Shown one piece after another: positions 27,355 to 36,952 of a stretch of 64,000 nucleotides of DNA. The notes below the pieces were generated by a model that did no database searches, was not told where the DNA came from, and saw only the letters and a program-made list of their open reading frames with translations. Source of the stretch: Sphingobacterium griseoflavum (GTDB lineage Bacteria; Bacteroidota; Bacteroidia; Sphingobacteriales; Sphingobacteriaceae); the NCBI RefSeq assembly GCF_014653155.1, contig NZ_BNAF01000005.1, positions 248,001 through 312,000 of the forward strand. The letters are read 5' to 3'. A program made the position numbers and the translations under genes. Numbering within the stretch: position 1 is the first letter of the stretch; each line of letters opens with the position of its first letter.

Positions 27355-28212
27355 ATGAAAAAATCAAAGAACTATTCGGTCTTGGGACTAAGTCTACTAC
27401 TGCTTATTTCGTGCAGCAAAAGCGATGAACCTGTAGCCAACAGCATGACGTTGCATTTCAACAACACTTTCAAAGATAATACCATCATCCTCGGATCGGC
27501 CGCTTCTGCTGAAGCTAGTGTTAACACATCCGCGTCTGGCCAGCGGCATCACTTTTCGGAATTACGATATGTCATCAGCAATATACGTCTAGTGAAAGTA
27601 GACGGTTCCGAAATGCCCTATCATATCGCCGATTTGGACAAAGGAGCTGCGGTAATCGACCAGTCAAAGCCAGCGACACTAGATTTCGAATTAACAAATA
27701 TACCATCAGGAACGTATAAGCAGATCAAATTTGGATTAGGAGTTCAGTCTGCGTTAAATACATTGGATCAAGTACGTTTCCCCACATTTTATGCCATTGC
27801 CGGCGCCAACGATACCAAAATGATGTGGGAATGGGGGACAGGATACCGGTTTACAAAAATTGAAGGTTTCTACGGTACAGACAATCAGACGCTGTCCATT
27901 CATACAGGCAGCACCGTAGAAGGAACAGAAAGTGATCCGTCTAGTTACGTGCAAGGGGTCGACGCTTATAGAGATATCGTTTTGGATCTATCCACCCATG
28001 CCATCGTGGGACAAAACGCTCCTCGTATCACTATTAAAGCAGATTTTGATAACTTGTTGAGTGGAAAGACCAATACCATTTCGTTAGGGGATGGAAATGC
28101 CACACCCAATGTGCACACCGCTAGAAACATGACTTTATATGTAGATAATTTGGGTGGAGATGGCACTACCGATCTTACCGGAATGTTCTCCATTTCTGCT
28201 GTGGCCAATTAA
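27355..28212 (+). CDS. mbnP: MbnP-family copper-binding lipoprotein
   Basis: The protein has 285 residues and a lipoprotein signal ending LLISC (Cys20). The beta-sandwich begins MTLHFNNTFKD and contains RHHFSELRYVISNIRL and the family hallmark MMWEWGTGYRFTKIEG with Trp158 and Trp160. In Methylosinus, MbnP binds copper after its partner MbnH converts a Trp to kynurenine; a conserved Trp is available here. The next gene encodes an MbnH-like enzyme, so the pair is intact. It lies 66 nt after the receptor gene. Whether this protein uses kynurenine is inference. Confidence 0.85.
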   Translation: MKKSKNYSVLGLSLLLLISCSKSDEPVANSMTLHFNNTFKDNTIILGSAASAEASVNTSASGQRHHFSELRYVISNIRLVKVDGSEMPYHIADLDKGAAVIDQSKPATLDFELTNIPSGTYKQIKFGLGVQSALNTLDQVRFPTFYAIAGANDTKMMWEWGTGYRFTKIEGFYGTDNQTLSIHTGSTVEGTESDPSSYVQGVDAYRDIVLDLSTHAIVGQNAPRITIKADFDNLLSGKTNTISLGDGNATPNVHTARNMTLYVDNLGGDGTTDLTGMFSISAVAN

Positions 28213-28219
28213 ATTATGG

Positions 28220-28256
28220 GGATGGCCTATGGTAGAACTCGTTCAGTAGGCCATCC
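28220..28256 (+). other. Hairpin between mbnP and mbnH
   Basis: A perfect 10-bp stem (28220-28229 with 28247-28256) with a 17-nt loop lies directly after the mbnP stop codon and just before the mbnH start. It lacks a T tract. It could be a partial terminator or an mRNA-stability element giving more binding protein than enzyme. Confidence 0.6.
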
Positions 28257-28270
28257 ATTATATCTATATC

Positions 28271-29302
28271 ATGCTTTTAGCGATGCGAGTTTTTACTATT
28301 ATTATAGGATTTGTGCTGCTACTGTCGTGCAGCAAGGAGATGCCCGAAGATCCTTTTGTTTTTGAGAATCCGTTATTGGATTTGTCTATTCCTACAGGAT
28401 TTCCGGAATTTAATCCCGCTGTGTACGGTAATCGGCCGACAACCTATGGCGTAGAACTTGGCCAACGCCTTTTCCACGAGCCAAGGCTAAGCGGCAACAA
28501 TACGGTCTCCTGTGCGAGTTGCCATAACAGCGGCCACGCCTTTGCAGATAATAAGGCACAAGCCGTAGGGGTGGAGGGGCGGATTGGACTCCGGAATACG
28601 CCTCCTATACAGAATATGGCATTCATGAAATTTTATAATTGGGATGGCCATATGTTACAGTTGGAAAAACAAGTGTTGGTGCCTATTATAACCCACGAGG
28701 AAATGAATTCTTCGATTTTAGAAGTTATCGGCAAGTTGAGTGCAGATACAGCATACCGCCATCTTTTCAAAAAGGCATTTGGCGACGAATTGATTACTGC
28801 AGAACGTATCTTTAAAAGTATTGCGCAGTATGAGTATACCTTAATTTCTGCAAACAGCAAGTATGATAGCGTTATGCGTATGGAAGGAGCAGCTTTTACC
28901 GAGGAGGAAGAGCGAGGGCATCATATTTTCAAAGAAAAATGCGCAAGCTGCCATAGTACAGCGCTCTTCACAGATCAGTCTTTTCGAAATGTAGGTTTTC
29001 CCCTTAATCCCAGTACGCAAGAGGCCGGCCGGGCGCGAGTCACCGGAGCAGCAGCGGATTATATGAAATTTCGTGTGCCGTCACTGCGTAATATTGCTTA
29101 CACAGCACCCTACGGAAGTTTTGGTCAGTTTATAGACTTAAGAGCTTTGCTTGATTACTTTGATAAAGGCGTTTTGCCAGCGGATAATTTGGACCCTATT
29201 TTAAAAAGTAATGGGAATCGTATACCCCTAAGCGAGCAGGAAAAGACGGATATCATTGCTTTTTTAGGTACGCTGAGCGATCCAGCATTTATCCATCAGT
29301 AA
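28271..29302 (+). CDS. mbnH: MbnH-like di-heme enzyme (cytochrome c peroxidase / MauG family)
   Basis: The protein has 343 residues. Two c-type heme sites are seen: CASCH at 81-85 and CASCH at 224-228. The length and two-domain layout fit the bacterial cytochrome c peroxidase/MauG family. The N-terminus ends LLLSC (Cys20), so it is a lipoprotein facing the periplasm or cell surface. An internal start at Met5 would also keep the signal. Next to an MbnP gene, the most specific call is the MbnH type, which oxidises a Trp of MbnP to make its copper site. A plain peroxidase remains possible. Confidence 0.85.
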   Translation: MLLAMRVFTIIIGFVLLLSCSKEMPEDPFVFENPLLDLSIPTGFPEFNPAVYGNRPTTYGVELGQRLFHEPRLSGNNTVSCASCHNSGHAFADNKAQAVGVEGRIGLRNTPPIQNMAFMKFYNWDGHMLQLEKQVLVPIITHEEMNSSILEVIGKLSADTAYRHLFKKAFGDELITAERIFKSIAQYEYTLISANSKYDSVMRMEGAAFTEEEERGHHIFKEKCASCHSTALFTDQSFRNVGFPLNPSTQEAGRARVTGAAADYMKFRVPSLRNIAYTAPYGSFGQFIDLRALLDYFDKGVLPADNLDPILKSNGNRIPLSEQEKTDIIAFLGTLSDPAFIHQ

Positions 29303-29318
29303 ACGAGCTAGCGTCTCC

Positions 29319-29340
29319 TTCCGGTATGGAGATACCGGAA
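29319..29340 (+). terminator. Hairpin after mbnH
   Basis: A 9-bp perfect stem (29319-29327 with 29332-29340) with a 4-nt loop lies 16 nt after the mbnH stop. There is no T run, so it may act as a weak terminator or as an mRNA 3' end. Confidence 0.5.
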
Positions 29341-29545
29341 ACGAAACATGTAAAGGCATACGATGCAGCTATCGCCATTTTTATCGTTATTTTAAAAAAA
29401 TATCGTTAATATTATGTTTTAATTTTAGTTTCCCGTAATCGCGTTAAAAGTATGTTCGCTTTGCGAGGTTGTGGAAAGGCGATGTACGAACCGATACAGT
29501 ATAGTAACCGTAAAAGATTACGAGGCGAAATTTAAAGGCGGTGGC

Positions 29546-30991
29546 ATGAAAGAAAAATCTAAAAACGCACTATTTACATGGCGTTTAGTTATTGCTAGCA
29601 TATTTTTAGCGAGCAGTGTTGCAGCGCAGCAGCAACCCAATATCATCTTGATCTTAGCGGATGATTTGGGCTATGGCGACATTGGCGTGAACGGACAGCA
29701 GTTGATCCGCACGCCCAATATCGATCGTTTAGCAGCAGAAGGGTTGCTTTTTGAGCAATTCTATACAGGAACATCCGTGTGCGCTCCGTCGCGCTCTGCG
29801 CTAATATCCGGGCAGCATACGGGTCATACGTTTATCCGTGGAAATCTCAGTGTATCACCTGAAGGACAATACCCCATTGCAGATTCTGTCCTGACTATTG
29901 CTGAAGTCTTGAAAAAGGCGGGATATGCTACGGGTGCATTTGGAAAATGGGGGCTCGGGCCCGTGCTGTCCGATGGCGATCCGAACAAGCAGGGCTTTGA
30001 CCACTTCTTCGGTTATAATTGCCAGTCACTAGCTCATCGTTACTATCCGACACATCTGTGGCGTAATGAGCAGCGGATAGTCTTGGAAAAAAATGGCGAA
30101 TTGGAAAGACGTGAACAGTATGCGCCAGATATGATCCAAGCAGAAGCATTAGCGTTTATCGAAGAACACAAAGCTAAGCCTTTCTTTTTGTTCTTGCCCC
30201 ATACCTTACCGCATGCCGAACTCGTCGTGCCAGATGACAGTATCTTCCAGTCGTATGTAGGTAAATTTCCAGAGGAACCTTACGTCGGGTCTGACTATGG
30301 GCCAAACGCAAAATCCGGTGGCTATGCTTCCCAAAATTACCCTCGGGCAACATTCGCAAGTATGGTTGCCCGACTGGATCGATACGTGGGCGAAGTAGTC
30401 GACAAGCTTAAAGCGTTGGGGCTCGATAAAAATACCATGATCGTATTCACGAGTGATAATGGCCCCCATCAGGAGGGCGGGGCGGATCCAATTTTTTTTA
30501 ATAGTGCTGGCGGGTTGCGTGGTCTAAAGCGTGATCTTTATGAGGGAGGCATTCGAGTACCGTTTATTGTGCGATGGCCAGAAACGGTGAAGGGAGGTGG
30601 TAGAACGCAGCACGTGGCGGCATTTTGGGATCTCTTCCCGACTTTTGCCCAAGTTGCAGGCGTTAAATCGGAAGTGAGTGGCGACGGTATTTCTTTTCTT
30701 CCAGCGCTTAAAGGCTCTCCCTTGCAGCAGGAACATCCGTATCTCTACTGGGAGTTTCACGAACAGGGTGGGAAACAGGCTCTTCGTCATGGTCAATGGA
30801 AAGGTATTCGTCTTCAGGCCGCAACGAAAACACCGCGAGTTTTGGAATTGTATGACCTCGTATCCGATCCGCAAGAAAAACACAATGTAGCCGAGAATCA
30901 GCCAGCTATCGTCCGACAGATAGAATCTTGGATGTCGGAGGCACACGTCGAAAGCAGCGTCTTTCCTTTTAGAAAAGCTGACACCGATTAA
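29546..30991 (+). CDS. Sulfatase (S1 family, arylsulfatase-like), exported
   Basis: Start ATG 29546 gives a signal peptide ending SSVAAQ; a longer frame to 29471 would hide it. The mature enzyme begins PNIILILADDLGYGD with metal ligands Asp39 and Asp40. The sulfatase signature CAPSRSALISGQHTGH carries Cys79, which is converted to formylglycine by a maturase encoded elsewhere. VFTSDNGPH supplies the second Asp/Asn metal pair. It has about 481 residues, normal for the family, and removes sulfate esters from a glycan or small molecule. No SusCD pair is adjacent, so its substrate is not indicated. Confidence 0.92.
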   Translation: MKEKSKNALFTWRLVIASIFLASSVAAQQQPNIILILADDLGYGDIGVNGQQLIRTPNIDRLAAEGLLFEQFYTGTSVCAPSRSALISGQHTGHTFIRGNLSVSPEGQYPIADSVLTIAEVLKKAGYATGAFGKWGLGPVLSDGDPNKQGFDHFFGYNCQSLAHRYYPTHLWRNEQRIVLEKNGELERREQYAPDMIQAEALAFIEEHKAKPFFLFLPHTLPHAELVVPDDSIFQSYVGKFPEEPYVGSDYGPNAKSGGYASQNYPRATFASMVARLDRYVGEVVDKLKALGLDKNTMIVFTSDNGPHQEGGADPIFFNSAGGLRGLKRDLYEGGIRVPFIVRWPETVKGGGRTQHVAAFWDLFPTFAQVAGVKSEVSGDGISFLPALKGSPLQQEHPYLYWEFHEQGGKQALRHGQWKGIRLQAATKTPRVLELYDLVSDPQEKHNVAENQPAIVRQIESWMSEAHVESSVFPFRKADTD

Positions 30992-31170
30992 AAACCGAAA
31001 TTAAGCACGAGGGGCATAGGTAGGACAAAGGTGCCCACGAAGGGATAAATTTCGGTGTGCCATGGCACGGCTCGGTTTACATTGACGTCATTTTTATCTT
31101 TTATGGCAGGAATAAAAGTGGTAAATTTCGCCGCGAAATAAAAAGTGCACATAATAATCATTGTCGATAA

Positions 31171-32571
31171 ATGAACAACTACAATTTTGGAATTGTCGGG
31201 CTAGGTGTGATGGGGCGTAATTTGCTACTGAACATGGCCGACCACGGCTTTGCTGTAGCAGGCTTAGATCTTGATGCTGAAAAAGCACAGTCCTTGGCAG
31301 CTGAAGCGCGTGAAGAACATCGGATAAAGGTAACAACCCAAGCGCAAGAATTCATAGATAGTCTGCAACAGCCGCGCGCCGTTATGTTGCTGGTACCAGC
31401 GGGAAAACCTGTTGATTTGGCGATAGCCAGTCTTATTCCTTTTTTAGATAAAGGCGATATTATCATCGACGGGGGGAACACTTATTTTCCGGATACCGAC
31501 AGGAGATTTAAGGAGCTCTCGGCGCAAGGTATACATTTCTTCGGTATGGGAATATCGGGCGGTGAAAGTGGCGCCCGTCGAGGACCTAGTTTAATGCCCG
31601 GCGGAGACAGACAAGCCTACGAAAGATTGCGGCCTATTTTTGAAGCGGTCGCAGCCAAAGTGAACGGCGAGCCATGTGTCGAATTTTTGGGTAATGGCTC
31701 GGCAGGAAATTATGTCAAGATGGTGCATAACGGAATCGAGTATGGTATCATGCAATTGATTGCCGAAACCTATGACCTGATGAAGCGACTGTACGGATTT
31801 GATAATGCAACTATACAGCAAACATTTGAGCGGTGGAACGGTGAGGAACTCCATTCTTTTTTAATTGAAATTACAGCACAAATCCTCAAGAAAAAAGAAG
31901 GCGACGAATATTTGGTGAACCTTATTTCCGATTGGGCAAAATCAAAAGGCACGGGAAAATGGACCTCACAAAATGCGATGGACCTACAGGTTCCCGTGCC
32001 CGTTATCGATGCCGCCGTGAATATGCGTGATATATCCAAATACAAACCCGAGCGTATAGCGGCATCGAGCATGCTCCATTGGGATGTTCAGCCGGTAAGC
32101 ACTCCGCAGGATGTGGTGATCAATAGCTTAAAATACGCCTTTTATTTTGCCATGATTACGACCTATGCGCAAGGTTTTGCGCAACTTACCGTAGCCTCAG
32201 AAACCTATGGGTATGAATTGGACTTGGAGGTCGTAACCAAAGTGTGGCGTGGCGGCTGTATCATCCGTGCAGCTTTATTGGAAGACTTTAGAAACGCCTA
32301 CGCAGCGAATAAGGCGTTACGTAATATACTCTTGGATAGATCCATTGCACAGAAATTGATGGATGCGCAGGGCCATGTTCGCACGGTGCTGAAAGATGCT
32401 ATCGGAGGCGGAATTCCCGTATCCGCTTACGCGAATGCACTTTCTTATTTTGATGCTTATCGTTCGGAAAATTTGCCAACAAATATTATCCAAGCGCAAC
32501 GCGACTACTTCGGCGCACATACGTATGAGCGTATTGACCAAGAAGGTATTTTTCATACGTTGTGGGATTAA
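31171..32571 (+). CDS. gnd: 6-phosphogluconate dehydrogenase (decarboxylating)
   Basis: The protein has 466 residues. The NADP-binding N-terminus is FGIVGLGVMGRNLLLN. The family signature is present: FFGMGISGGESGARRGPSLMPGG, then NYVKMVHNGIEYGIMQ with catalytic Lys and His. The C-terminal all-helical domain ends with the KR/Y tail typical of the enzyme. It converts 6-phosphogluconate to ribulose 5-phosphate, CO2 and NADPH. It is the first gene of an oxidative pentose phosphate cluster (gnd-zwf-pgl). Confidence 0.97.
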   Translation: MNNYNFGIVGLGVMGRNLLLNMADHGFAVAGLDLDAEKAQSLAAEAREEHRIKVTTQAQEFIDSLQQPRAVMLLVPAGKPVDLAIASLIPFLDKGDIIIDGGNTYFPDTDRRFKELSAQGIHFFGMGISGGESGARRGPSLMPGGDRQAYERLRPIFEAVAAKVNGEPCVEFLGNGSAGNYVKMVHNGIEYGIMQLIAETYDLMKRLYGFDNATIQQTFERWNGEELHSFLIEITAQILKKKEGDEYLVNLISDWAKSKGTGKWTSQNAMDLQVPVPVIDAAVNMRDISKYKPERIAASSMLHWDVQPVSTPQDVVINSLKYAFYFAMITTYAQGFAQLTVASETYGYELDLEVVTKVWRGGCIIRAALLEDFRNAYAANKALRNILLDRSIAQKLMDAQGHVRTVLKDAIGGGIPVSAYANALSYFDAYRSENLPTNIIQAQRDYFGAHTYERIDQEGIFHTLWD

Positions 32572-32582
32572 AGGAAACAGAC

Positions 32583-34121
32583 ATGACGCACGATATACAA
32601 ATCAAACCCACCTCTATTGTTGTCTTTGGAGGTACCGGCGACCTTGCGAAAAGGAAGCTGTTTCCTGCATTTTTTAACCTCTATATGGATGGTCGTATGC
32701 CCTCCCAATTCCAAATTATTGCTTTAGGAAGACAACCATACGAACAGGAATCTTTTCGGGACTACGTCCATGAAAATATATTGGCTTTCTCAAGAAATAC
32801 CAATTTTTCCCAAGAGCAATGGCAAGCATTTCAGGATCATATCACCTTCCATAAGGCACATATCGATGACGATAGTTCCTATGATGACCTAAATATGCTT
32901 TTCAATAAAAACGATGCCCTTTGGGGCGAGCGTGGCAATCGCCTGTTTTATTTGTCTATTGCGCCTAGTTTTATTGAGCAAGTTTCGTCTGGGCTGAAAA
33001 GGTTTCAGTTGGCAGATGATGTGACGGGTGATCGGATTATATTCGAGAAGCCTTTTGGCTATGATAAATCCTCTGCAATCCGGCTAAATAAGCTGTTGGC
33101 AAACACTTTTCATGAGCAACAGATCTACCGTATAGACCATTATCTCGGTAAGGAAACCGTTCAGAACATTTTAGCGTTTCGGTTCGGCAACTCGATTTTT
33201 GAACCGCTATGGAACAATAGGCATATCGATTCGGTACAGATTACTGTTGCAGAGCAGGTGGGCGTAGAAAATAGAGGGGGCTATTATGACCATTCAGGTG
33301 CATTGCGTGATATGATTCAAAATCATCTGCTTCAAATTCTTTGCATGGTCGCCATGGAAGCTCCAGAAGAATTTGAGTCGGAGCAGATACGCGACAGAAA
33401 AGCAGATCTGTTAAAATCTGTGCGACGGATCAAGCGTGAAGATATAAACCATTATACCGTACGGGCGCAATATGATGCAGGTCAAATCAACGGATTGCCC
33501 AAAAAGGCATATCGTGACGAACCGGGCGTCAACCCGCTGTCCACAACAGAGACCTTTGTCGCGATGAAATTTTATATCGATAATGAGCGCTGGCTCGGTG
33601 TTCCGTTTTATATGCGAACGGGGAAGAGTTTGCAACAGAAACATTCGGCCGTCGTGATCAACTTTAAAGATAGCACCAAGACAAAGTTTCCGGCCAATAA
33701 AAATAGTATTGAAAATAACCAATTGACGATCAATATCCAGCCAGAGATGGATATTCGTTTATCGTTCATGAGCAAACAACCTGGCTTGGATATGGAGATG
33801 ACACCTGCGCAGATGGTGTTCGATTATTTCCAGTGCGCATCGAATGGTCCTGAGGCTTACGAAACGCTTCTTTTAGACGCTTTGGACGGTGACTCTACTT
33901 TGTTTATGCGCTCTGACCAAGTTGAGGAAGCTTGGGACATTATCGAAGCAATACAGGAAGAATGGGAACACGGTGATTTATCACCCATTTACAGCTATCC
34001 AGCTGGTAGCTGGGGCCCTGAGGCCGCTGATGAGTTGTTGAAGAGACAGGGACACCGTTGGCTATCCAGCTTTCCACCATTTACACAACCAGCAATACAA
34101 AAACATGGTACAACAGTTTAG
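32583..34121 (+). CDS. zwf: Glucose-6-phosphate 1-dehydrogenase
   Basis: ATG 32583 is chosen: it has an AAAGGA ribosome binding site, while the upstream in-frame ATG lies inside gnd. The protein has 512 residues. The nucleotide-binding motif is VFGGTGDLAKRKLFP. The active-site signature RIDHYLGKETVQNI holds the catalytic His and Lys, and GVPFYMRTGKSL binds substrate. It oxidises glucose 6-phosphate to 6-phosphogluconolactone. It begins 11 nt after gnd and overlaps pgl by 17 nt. Confidence 0.97.
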   Translation: MTHDIQIKPTSIVVFGGTGDLAKRKLFPAFFNLYMDGRMPSQFQIIALGRQPYEQESFRDYVHENILAFSRNTNFSQEQWQAFQDHITFHKAHIDDDSSYDDLNMLFNKNDALWGERGNRLFYLSIAPSFIEQVSSGLKRFQLADDVTGDRIIFEKPFGYDKSSAIRLNKLLANTFHEQQIYRIDHYLGKETVQNILAFRFGNSIFEPLWNNRHIDSVQITVAEQVGVENRGGYYDHSGALRDMIQNHLLQILCMVAMEAPEEFESEQIRDRKADLLKSVRRIKREDINHYTVRAQYDAGQINGLPKKAYRDEPGVNPLSTTETFVAMKFYIDNERWLGVPFYMRTGKSLQQKHSAVVINFKDSTKTKFPANKNSIENNQLTINIQPEMDIRLSFMSKQPGLDMEMTPAQMVFDYFQCASNGPEAYETLLLDALDGDSTLFMRSDQVEEAWDIIEAIQEEWEHGDLSPIYSYPAGSWGPEAADELLKRQGHRWLSSFPPFTQPAIQKHGTTV

Positions 34122-34824
34122 AACAAAGAAAGAAATATTTGAAGCCGCGGCCGCGGCATTTATTCAGTCAGCTGATGAAGCCGTAAAAGAAAAAGGCTAT
34201 TTCGCCGTTGCTTTAACGGGAGGTTCTTCACCCATTGGCCTCTATGAACTATTGGCATCCGAAGCTTACAAAGATCTTGTTGATTGGAGTAAGGTACTCG
34301 TTTTTTGGGGCGACGAGCGTTGGGTTCCCTTAAACGATAAGCTGAGCAATGCAAAGATGGCGTACGAAACGTTGCTTAATCACGTGCCGGTGCTTCCCGC
34401 CCATGTTTTTCCTATGTATGCAGATGGCATAGCGCCAGGGGAATATGCCCGGCAGTATGAGGAAACTTTGGTGGAAAAGCTGGGGAATGATGGCATGCTG
34501 GATTTCATTTTGTTGGGTATGGGCGATGATGGACATACCGCATCTTTATTTCCAGAAACGGACGTCTTACAGGAACAGAAGAAATGGGTTGCGGCTTACT
34601 ACCTGACGGCGCAGCAGATGTATCGTATTACCTTAACTGCTCCTTTCATCAACAGCGCGAAGAAAATTGTCGTCATGGCCTACGGTAAGAAAAAAGCCCA
34701 TGCGCTCCAACAGGTGTTACAGGGGCCTAAAAACCCAAGCCTGTACCCCAGTCAGCTGTTAGACGCCGCTAGGGCAGAGTTAATTTATATGGTGGATGAG
34801 GAAGCGGCAGCAAATTTGACATAA
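34105..34824 (+). CDS. pgl: 6-phosphogluconolactonase
   Basis: The protein has 239 residues and is a NagB-like fold of the DevB type. Family motifs are ALTGGSSPIGLYE, FWGDERWVP and LGMGDDGHTASLFP. It hydrolyses 6-phosphogluconolactone to 6-phosphogluconate, the step between zwf and gnd. It overlaps zwf by 17 nt and ends 4 nt before the potassium-uptake gene, so all five genes from gnd to ktrA may form one transcript. Confidence 0.96.
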   Translation: MVQQFRTKKEIFEAAAAAFIQSADEAVKEKGYFAVALTGGSSPIGLYELLASEAYKDLVDWSKVLVFWGDERWVPLNDKLSNAKMAYETLLNHVPVLPAHVFPMYADGIAPGEYARQYEETLVEKLGNDGMLDFILLGMGDDGHTASLFPETDVLQEQKKWVAAYYLTAQQMYRITLTAPFINSAKKIVVMAYGKKKAHALQQVLQGPKNPSLYPSQLLDAARAELIYMVDEEAAANLT

Positions 34825-34828
34825 ACGC

Positions 34829-36271
34829 ATGTGCAGACATGTTCGCTTGTTCGTACAAGTGAATCTACTCCACAAATCCATAGCAGTGATCATTAAAAAA
34901 CTTTTTAATCCGGCGCAATTATTTATCGGGAGTTTCATCATACTGATTCTTTTTGGTACGGTTTTGATACGTCTTCCGATCTCCCTTAAGACGGCTATTA
35001 CGGGGGTTGATGCGCTATTTATAGCGACAAGTGCAGTATGTGTGACGGGTTTGGCATCTGTTGATATTCCCAGTACCTTTTCGGTTTGGGGGCAGTTTTT
35101 TATCCTGCTATTGATTCAGGCGGGGGGCATCGGTATTCTGTCATTTGCCGGGCTCTTTGCTTATTTCTTGAAGGGTGGCTCCAGCTATAGTAACCAGTTG
35201 GCTATCGGCAGCTTTTCAAACGTGGATCGGCTCGGTGAAGTGTTTACCATTCTCAAACGAACAATAATCATCACGTTTAGCATCGAGGCCATAGGGGCGG
35301 CCGCTATCTACTGGAGCTTCTTACAGAATCCCGCAGGAGTACCCGTTGAAAATCCTTTATTTACAGCAATTTTCCACGCCGTTTCCTCGTTTTGCAACGC
35401 CGGTTTTTCTACGTTTACAGGCGGATTAATGGCTGATGCGGTACAGTACAATTATGGGTTCCAAACCGTTGTCGCCTTCATCTACATCTTTGGCGGTCTC
35501 GGATTCCCAATCGTCATCAATGTATTGAAGTATCTAAAACATCTATCCAATCGATTACTGAAAAAGTGGACGTTAAAGCAAAATTATTACAGACCATGGG
35601 TTATGACCATCAACAGCAAGATCAATCTTATCACTACCGGAATTATATCCTTCCTGGCGATCGTGTTCATTTATTGGCTGGAATATGACAACGTTCTCCA
35701 AGAACATGCTGGTGTAGGGAAATGGGTGATCGCGATGGCCACCGCCACCACGCCCCGAACCGCTGGATTTAACAGCATTGATTTTTCCCAGCTGCACAAT
35801 CCATCTATCATCCTCATTATGTTTCTGATGTGGATTGGTGCCTCTCCCAGTTCCACGGGCGGCGGTATCAAAACAGGGACCTTTGCGGTAGCGATCTTGA
35901 ACGTGGTTAGTCTCGCACGTGGGAAGAGTAAGACGGAGGTCTTTCGCCGTGAAATTGCGTCTATATCTATTCAGCGCGCTTTTGCCACCATGTTTCTGTC
36001 CCTCGTTGCGATCGGTACGGCTATGGTAGCTATCACATACTGCGACGAACGATTCAGCACCTTAGAAATAGCTTTTGAATGTTTCTCGGCATATAGTACC
36101 GTGGGACTATCGCTGTCCGTCACGCCAGAGCTTTCCACCGCTAGTAAGCTGGTACTTATCTGCCTGATGTTTGTTGGTCGGGTAACGATGCTGTCGGTAT
36201 TGATTGCTTTTGTAAAAAAAGTACGCTTCACGCATTATAAGTATGCTCCGGAGGAGCTCACAATATATTAA
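34829..36271 (+). CDS. Potassium uptake protein, TrkH/KtrB family
   Basis: The protein has about 480 residues with 8-10 membrane segments in the four-fold membrane-pore-membrane pattern. Filter-like turns are visible after TSAVCVTGLASVD, FCNAGFST, TTPRTAGFNS and YSTVGLS. It imports K+ (or Na+-coupled K+) together with the RCK subunit encoded 3 nt downstream. The first ~20 residues before KKLFNPAQLF are polar, so a later start is possible. Confidence 0.9.
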   Translation: MCRHVRLFVQVNLLHKSIAVIIKKLFNPAQLFIGSFIILILFGTVLIRLPISLKTAITGVDALFIATSAVCVTGLASVDIPSTFSVWGQFFILLLIQAGGIGILSFAGLFAYFLKGGSSYSNQLAIGSFSNVDRLGEVFTILKRTIIITFSIEAIGAAAIYWSFLQNPAGVPVENPLFTAIFHAVSSFCNAGFSTFTGGLMADAVQYNYGFQTVVAFIYIFGGLGFPIVINVLKYLKHLSNRLLKKWTLKQNYYRPWVMTINSKINLITTGIISFLAIVFIYWLEYDNVLQEHAGVGKWVIAMATATTPRTAGFNSIDFSQLHNPSIILIMFLMWIGASPSSTGGGIKTGTFAVAILNVVSLARGKSKTEVFRREIASISIQRAFATMFLSLVAIGTAMVAITYCDERFSTLEIAFECFSAYSTVGLSLSVTPELSTASKLVLICLMFVGRVTMLSVLIAFVKKVRFTHYKYAPEELTIY

Positions 36272-36274
36272 GAT

Positions 36275-36952
36275 ATGAAATTTTTGATTATAGGCTTAGG
36301 CAACTTCGGCGCTTCCCTTGCAGAGAAACTCACGATGCAGGGTAATGAGGTCATCGGCGTAGACAAACGGTTGGATAAGATAACGGCGTTGAAAGAGAAA
36401 ATAACCCATGTTGTCTGTTTGGATGCCACCGATGAGACAGCCTTTAAGACACTACCGTTACGAAATACCGACATCGTTATTGTAGCAATAGGTGAGGATG
36501 AGGGGGCAAACATCATGGTGACGGCCTTATGTAAAGAGGCGGAGGTCAAGCGGCTTATAAGCAGAGCGGTAAACCGTCTTCATGAAAAAGTACTGGGCGC
36601 GCTTGGTGTATCGGAAATAGCACATCCGGAGGAGGAGTCTGCCGAGCGCTGGTCCAAGAAGCTATCCATGACCGGACTGGTGGATTCGTTCGAATTAAAT
36701 AGCAATTACGCTATTGTCGAAGTCATTGTACCAGAAAAATATGTGAATAAAACACTCCAGGAGATAAACATTCGCCAAAAGTATGAGCTATTGGTGCTAA
36801 CGATTCTTAAAAATACCGAAAAACAAACCTCTTTTGGTAAAAGTGTAATCACCACCGTGCTCCACGGGATACCAAAACCGGATACCATACTTCAAACGGG
36901 GGACATTTTGGTAATCTACGGATTCAATGAACATATAAAATCATTTCTGTAG
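36275..36952 (+). CDS. Potassium channel regulatory subunit, TrkA/KtrA (RCK) family
   Basis: The protein has 225 residues. An N-terminal Rossmann RCK domain (IIGLGNFGASLAEKL, then VDKRLDKI and CLDATDE) binds a nucleotide. A C-terminal RCK_C domain spans about 140-225. It gates the TrkH/KtrB pore; its gene starts 3 nt after that gene. KtrA-type single-copy RCK length fits better than the double-domain TrkA of enterobacteria. Confidence 0.92.
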   Translation: MKFLIIGLGNFGASLAEKLTMQGNEVIGVDKRLDKITALKEKITHVVCLDATDETAFKTLPLRNTDIVIVAIGEDEGANIMVTALCKEAEVKRLISRAVNRLHEKVLGALGVSEIAHPEEESAERWSKKLSMTGLVDSFELNSNYAIVEVIVPEKYVNKTLQEINIRQKYELLVLTILKNTEKQTSFGKSVITTVLHGIPKPDTILQTGDILVIYGFNEHIKSFL

